The notes below the pieces were generated by a model. It worked only from the letters and a program-made list of their open reading frames with translations, searched no databases and had not been told where the DNA came from. Made by a program: the position numbers and the translations under genes. Of a DNA stretch of 64,000 nucleotides, positions 12,101-24,100 are shown in pieces (position 1 is the stretch's first letter; every line of letters begins with the position of its first letter). The stretch spans positions 135,099,990-135,163,989 of the forward strand of contig CP136067.1 of the NCBI GenBank assembly GCA_032622095.1. The letters are read 5' to 3'. The DNA is from Siphonodentalium dalli (taxonomy: Eukaryota; Mollusca; Scaphopoda; Gadilida; Siphonodentaliidae).

Positions 12101-15100
12101 TGAGCTGTTTTCGTTTCGTGCTTTTGGATATAGAGTTGAGTTTATGAGGTTAGTTGCTTTTATGATTATGTATGTTATCTAATTATGGTAGTTGTTTACA
12201 TATTTTATTTTCCTATATCGACATGATCTGTGCGTCTGTGCTATTTTTGTCGGTTTGAGTGGTTATATCGAAAGGATCATAATTTTCGGTTGACATGTTA
12301 TATGTATCGCAACTGGACTTGCTTTTACGCTTGTTTTGTTGTACTAATTGTTGGGTTGACATGTCATACGGATTGTCTGGCTCGGTTGATGAACTTGCAT
12401 TGTACATTTTTGCTTCATCGTTTTGAGTTAGCATATCATAAGGGTTATATGGTTCGGTTGATGAAAATGATTGTTTTTCATGTTCGCGCTTTGATGCTAT
12501 TAACTTATGTGCCATCTCTGGTAGGGGCACTGGTTCATTTGAATCCGATCCGTCCCGGATGACGCGGTTTTGTCGTATTAACTGTGTTAAGGGGGCTGTT
12601 TCATGGTTCTCATTTTCGGTGTCCGAATTGTTACTATTACTCGATATGTCGGCATCTGTGCTTTGTGTTGATGAATTATGTGGGAATACAAATCTGCTTT
12701 TTCGAACTTTCTGGTTCTCCTGTAATTGTGGTGTATGCCATTTAGTCGTCGCTAATTTTAAATGTTTGGCATGACTTTTAGATAAACTGCCTGTAATTTG
12801 ATTACGAATCACATATGAAACTGGTCCTGTTTGTTTAAGTATCACCCAAAATGGATCATATTTCATACCTAGTTTATGGGTTTGTCTGTGATTCTTAACA
12901 TATACCTGGGAACCTATGGGAAATTCCGGTATTTTACCTTTACTGTTTTCGTTTCGTTTCGTCTTGACTTGTTTCATATTTTGTTTAACTAATTGAAATG
13001 CGAAGTGCTGCTTTTCTAGTAACTGTTGAATGAGGCATTCACCCGTGTATTTCTGACGCGGTGTCAGTATTTTGTCAATATTTATTTGGGGGTGTCTGCA
13101 GAAAGTTAAAAAATATGGAGAAAATTGAGTCGTTGCTGAGACATGAAAATTCATGGCTTCTGATGCGAAATTGAGAAATAGGTCCCATGATGTTGGATTT
13201 CCCTCAGTTAATTTGGCTAATATTCCATTATAGTCGCGATGAGATCGTTCACTTGATCCGTTGCTGAACGGCGCATAGAACGAGGTCTTGCGATGCTGAA
13301 TAACATAGTAGTTAGATATTATTTTGAATACCTCACTGCATACGTCACTGCCATTATCTGATACCAGACAAGTTGGATAACCAAATATGGTGAAATACTG
13401 AGTCATAAGTCTTTCAGCGACCACTTCTGCGTGTTTTGTGGGAAGCGCATATGCCATTTTGTGTAAACTGAATAAATCTATGACCGTTAGAATGTAGGAA
13501 TTGCCGCTGGCTGTGGGTGGGTTAAATTTTCCCATTAAATCTATCGCGATCATTTCCCCTGGTCGGCTCGGTATATCCGTCATTTGATTTGGAATACGGG
13601 CAGTGTTTTGATTTCTTTGTTTACAAATGTGGCAATTGTTGGCGAAACTGACTATCATTGGGAACATTCGTGGCCAATAATATCGCAAACGTATGGTATG
13701 GTACATTCGTTGGGATCCATAATGACCGACAATATGATATTCAGAAATTATCTGCTTAGTCAGCTTTTCCGGGACATAAATGCGTTGCGATGCTTGCTCA
13801 TTAAATACAGACATATAGTATAGAATTCCGTCTTTCAATATATATTGCTTTGTTATCTTTTCGGGTGGTTTATCGGATTTTAATTTGCGAATTATGTCTG
13901 CGATAATATGGTCCTCTTTTTGCATTTCTTCGATATTGGTAGGTACATTTAGTTGTTCATTTTCGGAAATTAATATAGTGTCGGGCAACGTATGCACTTT
14001 TTGTTTACCTATTGTCTTGACGTAATTTTTTATTTTCCGTGAATCTAATATGTTTAGTGATCCGTCATTGATCGCTATGTCATATGGCGTTTTCTCTTCG
14101 CTCTCCACTGAACACTACGACATACTCTGTTGGTTTGTCGGGTCCACCCGAGAACAAAAGTCAGCGGCAATGTTTTCGGACCCTTGTATATAGGTAATTT
14201 TTGGATTGTATGCGGAAATTTCAATAAACCATTTTTGAATACGTTTATTGGCCATCTGAGTATTTTGAAACATAGAAACTAGGGGTAAATGATCTGTTCG
14301 TATTTCTACGTCTGATCCCTCTAGATAGAAATTGAGTTTCTTTAGACATACATATATGGCGAGTGCTTCGCGCTCTGTGGTACTGTAATTTCGTTGAGAG
14401 TGATTCAACTTTTTGCTAACAAAGCAAATTGGAAATTCCGGGGTTTTGATATCAGTTTCTAATTTGTTTTCTGGGTATGGCTGGACTAATGATCCCCCCA
14501 CTGAATGCATTGATGCATCGCAATATAAGATCATTTTCCTGTTCCTATCAGGGTAGGCCAGAGTAGGTACTTTAAGCAAATTTTGTTTTAGTGTATCAAA
14601 AGCATTTTGACATTCTTCGGACCATGCAAATTTTGCGTAACGAGCAGTTAATTTAATTAATGATGCAGCAGTGTCGGAGAAATCTTTACAATAGTTCCGA
14701 TAAAAATTAAAAATCCCTAATACTCTACGGACTTCTTTCACTGATGTTGGGGCTGGCACATCTTGTATGGCTTTAACTTTGGCGGGATCTGGGCGGGTTC
14801 CATTTTGTGATACGATATGCCCTAAAAATTTTACTTCTTTCATATAAAATTGGGACTTTGTTAATCGTGCTACTAATCCATACTCTCTGAGTCGTTCAAA
14901 TACTATTTTGAGGTGCTGTTTATGGAGGGCCTCCGTTTCGCTGTGACAAATTAAATCGTCGACGAAGCTGTCAACAAAACTTAACCCTTCCAATGCTTTA
15001 TGGATTAATGTCAAAAACGTCGCGCTCGAGTTGCAATAGCCAAATGGGGCCCTTGTGAAAGAAAACAATCCTAAATCTGTGTTCATAGTTAACTTTTCTT

Positions 15101-18100
15101 GATGTTCTTTGAGAACACCGATAACATGATAAGCTTGGCTAATGTCGATTGTGGAAAAAACTTTGGATTTTTGGAGGCGGCTGGAAACTTCGGTAAAAGA
15201 GGGGAGGTACCATCGTAATGGGACGGTGATTTTATTTAGCTTTCTCAGGTCTATACATAGTCTATAATTTTGATTTCCATTAGGATCTACGATTCCCTTA
15301 CGGATCAATAAGGCAGGAAATGACCAACTCGCGTTTGTAGTTTTCTTTATAATACCAGCGTCTAATAATTTTTGAAGTGCTTTTTCCATGTGTTCGCGTC
15401 TATGTAATGGAGTAGGATACGCACGACAAAAGATAGGTTCTGCATCTGGTTTGGTATCAACACGCATGACTATTTTATCGCAAAATCCTACCTTATTTGG
15501 ATCGTTTGTAAACACATCTTGATATTGGGAGATCAGTTCAAGTAGTTCAATTTTGTGGTGGTCGGGGGCACATATATCGTCCAATTTGAAAGGTTTCTGG
15601 CCAGCCTTAGATATTTTTGTTTGATTTTCTATACTAAATACTTCTTGAGAATCATTCATTTTATTTGTGGTGGGTACCTTAGCCTTTGTTTGACAGATCT
15701 GGTCTGAACTTAGGCCATGTGTTTTCGCAACTATATTACCTTTAAATATAGACATATACGAGTCTGAATTATTCATGATCATGACCGGTATATCTCGTTT
15801 TGATGCAGAAACTATCCCGTCCATAATGGACACATTAGGTTCATCCTTAAATATGCCGATATCGGCGTGACTTACTCCAAGATATGGTGTCTCATACATG
15901 TCTGGTGTACCAATTATTTTTGTGTTCACCAATGCACATGAATGGGGTGGTAATTTGATATCTTGCCGCGAACGTAGCAATGATGCTATATGTAAATCCT
16001 GTAACATGGGAAATGTTTTGTTGCCTACTCTAAATGCATTCAAATCGAAATAGAGTCTTACATGTTTGTCTGTTAAAAAATCGCGACCAAATATCGCTGA
16101 TCTTGCTAGGTTGGGTAATATAAAGAATTTATGTACTAATGACATTGATCCAATTTTGAAGGGCAAATGTATACTGCCGTATACTTGCATATTTTGGCCT
16201 GTTGCTGAGGTCAGAATTATTTTTTCTTTTATTAACGGGGGCTTATTTGGAAGGGATCGATATACGTCATATTTTAAGCAACTTGTACTTGCCCCAGAGT
16301 CAAGTAATGCCCTAATGCGTTGGTTACCAATTTTAATAATTGTTGAACAAGGCGTTTGCTGTTGCAGTCCTTGTGCAATCTCTGCATGGTATTTGAGTTT
16401 AGGTAATGTATGCAATTGCATCTGTTCAGACTGGTTATTTATACTTTGACAGTTTTTACTCGGCTCATTATTATTATTATTTTGGTAAACCGTTGCAATT
16501 CGATTAGCTTGTCGTTGGTTTCGAGTTTTAGTGTTTACTTCACTATGAATGTCCTTTTGTTTGGGAACGATCTTATGTAATCGTTTATTCATATCTGTTC
16601 TAACGTGACCATCGGAATTTCTATTTATAATTGGAGAATGCACGTGTTTGTTCGTGTTCGTATCAGCATGATAAGATGTATTAGGTTTCAATTTATTGGC
16701 CTGGTCTGAACGATGTCTCTGTTCTTTTATAGTAACACGTGCTGCTCTGGTGTCTAGGGTACCAGTCGCTGGCTTAGTTGCGTAACTATTTTGCTTTGGG
16801 TAATTAGGTGCGAATCTATTTATGGTCGTAAATTTTGAGGGTGTCTTGAAGACGGTTTTGGTTTGATATATCGCGCTCTGATGTGATGTATTATGATGAT
16901 GACGATTATGATTTATAGAATGTCCTTGCGGCTTCTTCAAAGACATTCTTACCTGTTTAAATATTGTTTGTTATTGGCGATCCGTCTTCGGCAATTTTGT
17001 ATATCGTGGTTGTTCATCTTACATAGTGTGCAGAACTGGCGTTTCCTTTGATTTGGGAAGTTTGGCCGGTTTGAGTTGTAGTCTATATTGTTTATCCGAT
17101 CCTGGCGGATGTCATTGTTTTGTCTATTAAAGTTAGTGTTTTGAAATCTTGGTGGCATTCGGAATGGTGGGTTTGAGTGATGATTTGCACGGTGCACTGG
17201 TTTGTTAGTTGCAGAGCTATCGGATATATTATTGCGCGGTTTCCATAGTATGGGACGTCGCCTAAAATGGTCAACCTCCATGGGTTGTGGGAAGGAGTCG
17301 TGTATTTGGTGTTGTTCATTTGATCTCGATGTTCTATCACCATAGCGAAGTTTGAACCTCTGTTTAATGTTCATTTGTTTCATTGCTATCTCGGTGGCAC
17401 GGCCGAGCGACGTTGGGTCATCTTTAATTAAAGTGTATTTGATATGGTCATCGCGTATGCCATCCGCAAAAAATGTTACCAATTGTGTTTGTACCGCCTG
17501 TGTATTTATTTCATCAATAAAAGCAGTGTTTGCGAGTGATCTAATTCTCTATGCAAACATAGGTAGTGTTTCCTGGTGTGTTTGTTTTAATGATCGCAAC
17601 ATGGCCAGAGCCTGTGGTGCGTCACTTATCGCGCTGAAACGGGATCGCAACTGCGCTTTCAAATCAGGCCATGTGACCGTTAGTGTGCCGTTAACCGTAT
17701 TGTCATTGATGTATCGTTGCACGAATTCGGAAACAGATGAACGACTTGTCTGGGCAGCTATTTTAATTATTGTTTCATCCTCTGCCCCAAGTGTCGAAGA
17801 ATATTTTTCAATTTCGTGCATCCAATTTGAAAATTCTGATGGTTTGCCATCAAATGATGTAACCATTGCGTTCATACCTATAATGGCAGATACTGTGGCC
17901 TGTGAATGGGTGGCGGCAGAAGTCTCACGCATTGTCACGTTAAATTGACCTATTTCTCGCGTTAATTGAGATATGAGGGTATTCTGTGTGTCTTGTGCGC
18001 TCGGCATTTGAAAGGAGGGATTTGGTATATTAATGTCGTGCATGTTTGCATTACTGGCCGCGTGGAGGTGTCGTTCTCGTTCCATGGTAAAACTGCGACT

Positions 18101-21100
18101 AAATAAACTATCTTGGTTTGAATATTCCACTGATTCGGGTGGCGGTGATTCCATGAAGTTTAATTAATTTGCTTAGTCACTTGTTGTTGGTTTCGTGTGG
18201 GATGATTTCCTTTGATATGGATGTCCAAGCTCACGCGGAGTTTTGTAAACGCCGTGTCGGGCTACTAACTTTATAAGTGCTGATCGGCACGATTCTGGCG
18301 ATTTGCGAGGAAATTTAAGCGGAATTGCAGCAACAACAGAATTTATTATGAGTTTTGGGAAATCACTAAAATAAGCCGGGAAGTTATGCCAATATGACCA
18401 TGTATCTAGAGATTGACCCGAATATTTATTTTGCACAGTACACTGTAGTTGTAACCGGATGGTATGTCGTGAGATGTCGATTCGGACCGGGTTCGCGTAT
18501 TTTATCAATTGAGGCGAGACGTCAACTTTGTGGGGTAGAGCATAGAAGCAATATTCCAAAAATGAAACAACCGAATGCGGTTGGTGGGGGAAGGGTGGTA
18601 TCGGTTGATCGGTTGATGCCAAAAATGTAGTTGTCTCTGCGGCTGTTTGGTTTGTGAATTGTTTGGGGACAAAGGCCATACCACACGAAAAAAAATTGGG
18701 TGCAAGTGGGTGTTAATTTATCAAGCCTCTAACAAGGTGTGAAAATGCACATCTGGCAAAAATGAAAAGTTTAACTCACCAAATCCTATGAATAACTGAC
18801 TTGTCACAACTGCCGAGTTCAAATTGTTTGTTTTGTTCTTGTCTTTGATTCTTTCGTCTTTTCTTCTCTTTTTCGTCTATGTTATCTTCTTCTGGCTGTG
18901 ATCTTCGTAAGCAATTTATAAAGTTGTCTTTATTTTTGCTGCTATCTTCTGTATTTTTTTGTTTTGGCAGCAATGTTCGCAATTTTATAAAGTTTTTTCT
19001 CTTTGGTTTGGCTGCTATCTTCTGTATTTTGTTTCTTTGTTTTGGCAGCAATCTTCTGTAGCAATTTTATAAAGTATTTTCTTTTTGGGTTGGCTGCTAT
19101 CTTCTGTATTTTTCTTTGGTTTTGATCGTTTAGTGGCCGAGACTTCAAGTTGTGTATTAGTGAGACGCAGAACTGCTTAACGGCATCATTTCATCTATGT
19201 GGAAGAATGAAGTCAGTTCTTGTATATCATTTATTCACATCTAATATCAATGTATAGTCAACAATAATGTTATCAATCAAATCTTGGATGGATGGAAAGA
19301 CAGGAACGCCGCTTATTAATTTAGCGGGTGGATGTTGACATCTGCCAATTAGTCTGAAGACCGAAACTGATTGAAGAGTAGATTAATGTCTGGTTTATAT
19401 ATCGCTAATGACTGGTAGCCGTCATTAGTGCATCTCTTTGTCTGTACTGACCCATGGGTGAACTGGGAATTATTACCTAAGACTGCTTCCTTTGTGGTTA
19501 GACTTGCATAACTCATAGGTCGCGGCCTCTCCGAGTATGACCTTGGCAATTTGGTTGGGGTCACTTATAGTTCGATTATATTCCAGTCTCCCCCCATCGG
19601 TTAAGATAGCTATGTTTAGTATGTATCAGGGATCGTTACTCTACATAGTATATTCCTGTCTCCCCCCCCATCGGTTGAGATAGATATGTTTAGTATGTAT
19701 CAGGGATCATTACTCTACAGCATCACTCTCAGGGACGACGTTTCCATAGTAGAATTTGAAAAGTTCCGATTTAAGTAATGTTTTAAAAGTGTCCATGGTA
19801 TCGGCTTTCTTTGTGTCGGCCTGTAGCCCATTCCAGACGGACGGAGCATGATATTCAAATGATCGTCTTCCGTAGTTTTCCGAGTCACGTCTAGGAACAG
19901 CCATCAGATTTAGATCTTCTGATCGCAATTCGCGCGGCGGAGAGTACATATTGAGAATAGAGTCAATATAAACCGGCAAAGGCTTTACGATGTCATTTGA
20001 GAATTTCTTATAACAAAAAGTGGCATTAAAATTGGCGATTTGACCTTGAATTGACCCGATTTCAAGGTCAAGGTCACGTCGCACAGGGCAAATGAACATG
20101 CTTATGAGACTCCCCATACGAAAGTACCCCCACATACCAAGTTTCATCGAAATCCCATGATATTCGGGCGTTTGACCTTGAAATGACCCGATTTCAAGGT
20201 CAAGGTCACGTCGCACGGGCAAATTAATAGGTTTATGCCACTCCCCGGCCGAAAATACACCCACATACCAAGTTTCATCGAAATCCCGTGATATTCGGGC
20301 GTTTGACCTTGAAATTACCCGATTTCAAGGTCAATGTCACGTCGCACGGGCAAATTAATAGGCCCATGTCACTCCCTGGCCGAAAATACCCACACATACC
20401 AAGTTTCATCGAAATCGGCTAGGCCGTTTTTGAGTCCATCGATTACAGACATACACACACACAGACACACACACAGATCTTCCAAAATATATAAGACTAG
20501 AAGGTGACCCGACTTTGTCCGGGCTTTGACCTTGAATTGTCTATTTTGAAGGCCAAGGTCAAGTGGGGTCACGACCTGTCCAAAACACAGTGCCCGAACA
20601 AAAGTACCCGTCGAAATCCATCCGGTTTTACCCGATTTGACCTTGAAACACCAACACCCCAAAAATGGTGAAAATCGGCCCAGCGGATACCGGGAAATCG
20701 GCCCAGCGGATACCGAGATACCCTATGCATCAAATTTTGTCCGTAAAAATCCGCCAGTTTAACCCGATTTGATTTCCACTCAAGTATATAAACGCGCCTC
20801 ATATACACACGCTCATTAATTATCAAGTTTCAACGTAAAGATAAATTACCATCGGTGCCCGAGATATCGCCAAGACGTCTGAAACAGTCAAATGCATCGG
20901 CCGGTTAAGAGTTAACGTGATCTAACGTTATGACATCTAACGACGTCATAGAAGTTACGCATTGTTTTTATCCTGATGGAAGATAGTACCACTTCTTCTT
21001 GATAATTGAGGCAGATAACTAAAACTGATACATACGCATTATATATCGTTGGAAAGAGGAAACACGAAAGATTCTCACAGTGTCATTATTATGACTGGCA

Positions 21101-24100
21101 TTTTATTATTCGCGCTGTTTCGAATCGATTTGTAAGCACCGAACTCAAATGAAAGTCCCGTAACACAGCGTAAAAACAGATTTGACCTCGGCACGTGAAA
21201 AGTTGACCTCGGATCTGAAAATCAATAGGCCTATGTTACTCCTGGCCCGAAAATACCCCCACATACCAAGTTTCATCGAAATCGGGTCGGCCGTTTTCGA
21301 GTTCATCGATTACACACAAACAAACAGATCAAAAATTTCTCCGTTTCTATTTGATCACCCTACCGGAGTGTTTCTCATCACATTAAGAAACATTGAACAT
21401 TGAACAATGTGTGCAATTCCATTATATAATATTTACCTACAGTACAGTGTGGTCACTTAAGGTCTTATGCAAGAATGGTATTTTATTCATTTTTTTAACT
21501 GAACGATTCTGGTTGACTATACGCTCTGACATTGATGAAAATTTTTAGTAATGTGTGAATATTACAAATGTTCTTTTGAAATATCAGTTTCATTGGTACA
21601 TGTATCAATTTCAAACCTTGTGTGTGCCATACATGTGAAGGCATAAACAGCCTCCATTGCCAGTCCAAGATAGAATATGTATGTAGCGCCCAACGAAGCA
21701 GGTTGAAAGTGAATGTCATTTTGCGATGAAATGTGCCACGTACCAAGATTTGCCTGAAAATTATTTTACTCAATTAGCCAATTTATTTCCTAAATTTGTA
21801 GATCTTTCAGTTTTGATAAATTCTTATTCATAATGAATATATCAACAATATAATTAGTCAGAAACAATTGTGATACACATGTACAGTTCTTCAATTTTGA
21901 AAAACGCATGTGAGCAGGTGCGCAATATTGCTTTGGTGCCCCAAATGGGAAATATAAGTTATAGCCGATGCATGTGCATGTAACCATGTATATTATACAC
22001 TCAAATAATACTGCTTTGTACTATTTTAATAAAATAAAACTTCAAACAAAATAAAACAGTTCATTTTTGGTTTACTTCAACAAACAATTACTTCCTGGGA
22101 TCGTTTTGTACATCACTGACTCAAGGGAATATATTCCCTGGCCGACTACCAAGTGGGAACGCGTTGTTACTGATAAGTCATTATGCTGAAATGGTAATCA
22201 GCACCGATTACTCTTTACTATTTCGTGCAGACTTGTGTGTATTTCATTGTGACTCGGAACTGTCACCACATGCTTACGAGTATTGAGCAATGATGTAATA
22301 TAATGTTTCGATTCCACTGATGACCACTTTGATAGTCTGCAACACACACATTAAACAGTACTCACAGACCATTACAGGTTTAAAAAAACACTCCCATGTA
22401 TCAAGGACCAAACTAGATTCAAAATGGAAGGACTACATTTATCGCGATTAACCCTTTCAGTGCCAAGTCCGATTTTTGTATCAACCCATATTTCCTTGAT
22501 CATTTTTCAAATTTATTGTTATATAATCAAAAATTTGAAAAATGATCAAGGAAATATGGGTTGATACAAAAATCGGAATTGGCACTGAAAGAGTTAATGC
22601 TAATTTTACTGCTTCTTTTGCAGGATTTCAATATGCTATGTAAGAAAGCTGGAAAACTTTGTCAGGGGAAGTGTGGTGATGAATCTAAATGTGTTCATAT
22701 GGTTCTGAGCGACGCACAGTGGTTCAAGCCCACTTCTCTGTCACAGTTGTATCAAATCGTGGACCAGAACAAGGAGAGGAGCATCAGGCTGATGTTTGGT
22801 AACACAAGTACAGGTGGGTATCAGGCTGATGTTTGGTAACACAAGTACAGGTGGGTATCAGGCTGATGTTTGGTAACACAAGTACAGGTGGGTATCAGGA
22901 CTGAAAATATTGTGCTAGACATTAGCAGAATGGGGTCTCCTGAGGGTGAATTTAGTAATGATACCCCGCACAGCTGACTAGCATTACCAAATTCATCCTC
23001 TGGGAACCTTATTCTGCATGGCCTCATCTCATGACCTAGACTCAGATTTAAGTTCCCAGATGGTGAAGATGCTGATGTGCACCCATTGGGCACCTCGATT
23101 ATGCATTGAGTCATCTGCCAATTTGGGGAAAAAGAGAACCTAAACTAAAAATGAAAAAGAATTTCTTTCTAAAGAAGTTTCTAAATAATCTAAAAAAAAC
23201 TTGTTACTTTGATAATAATAATAATTTCCAGAGAAGAGGAGGCCTAATCAGAATGAGGTCCCCAGAGGGTAAATTTAGTGATGCATAATCAAGTAGACTA
23301 AAGGGTGAACATCACCAACATCAATTGGGGAAATTCAATCTGATCCCAGGTCTCATATAGCAGTTGAGGCCTAAGCAGAATGAGGTATACATAGGGTGAA
23401 TTTGGTGATGCTAGCCTGCTGTGCAGGGTAGCGTCACTAAATTCACATCTGGGGACTTCATTCTGCAAATGTCAAGCACCATATTTTGACGCCAGGCAGG
23501 GCCAGGTGGGTATTTTTGTTGGCTTTTGAGGTGGGTTTAGTTTGATTTTTCAGAACCTGTACAAAATCATTGTAATTCAACCAGAAGTATTTCCTTTGAA
23601 ACATGAATTCTGAGAGTTTCAGGTGACCTCAGATAGTCTCTGATATTAGGAAGCCTTGATTTTGCAGCTGGTGAGATTAAAGGTACTACATAATAATAAT
23701 AATAATAATATTTATATAGCGCCTTTCCCCCGTAAGGGGCCCTAAGCGCTTTACACATTATATAAATACACAATAAATGCACATGCAAAATAAAATCAAT
23801 AGATATGTGGAATTATATATACTAGTAATCAGATTTTGTTAGTTTTCTTTGTGTCGGGGTAGCGTCGTTGGAACATATAAGTTTTTAATACATGGTGCTA
23901 TGATATCGATCCTATTTTAGACTGTAGATAATACCACAACATTGATCTATAAATGGGTACACACACCATGTGCGACTTTTGCAACATGCTGCATACTGAA
24001 CACCCCCAACAATACAATTGAATATTTTTTAAATTGTCATATTCAGAAATTTGTTTTAAAAAGAACAATAGATTAAAATTTGCTGAAAACAAAGATTTAT

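Larger units (their letters stand above)
6700..19719 (-). mobile_element. Env-bearing Ty3/gypsy (Metaviridae-type) LTR retrotransposon, 13,020 bp
   Basis: Lies antisense to the host gene in intron 3. Order on the minus strand: 5' LTR, leader with ~75-bp repeats, extra 5' ORF, gag, pol (PR-RT-RNaseH-IN), an unusual 2.6-kb region with opposite-strand ORFs, env-like gene, polypurine tract, 3' LTR. Domain order with IN after RNase H is that of Ty3/gypsy. At 13 kb it is longer than usual for env-bearing gypsy elements. LTRs differ at about two substitutions and one C-tract indel, so insertion is recent, yet gag, pol and env each have a reading-frame break. No canonical TGG-starting primer-binding site was recognised next to the 5' LTR. 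Confidence 0.95.

Noticed and set aside
12230-12774. + strand ORFs opposite the integrase gene
   Set aside because: Shadows of the real minus-strand integrase frame.
18776-19148. Lys/Asn-rich ORFs in the retroelement leader
   Set aside because: Follow the ~75-bp leader repeats and lack start context or likeness to known proteins.
19160-19197. Primer-binding site next to the 5' LTR
   Set aside because: No TGG-starting stretch complementary to a tRNA 3' end was recognised; left unannotated.
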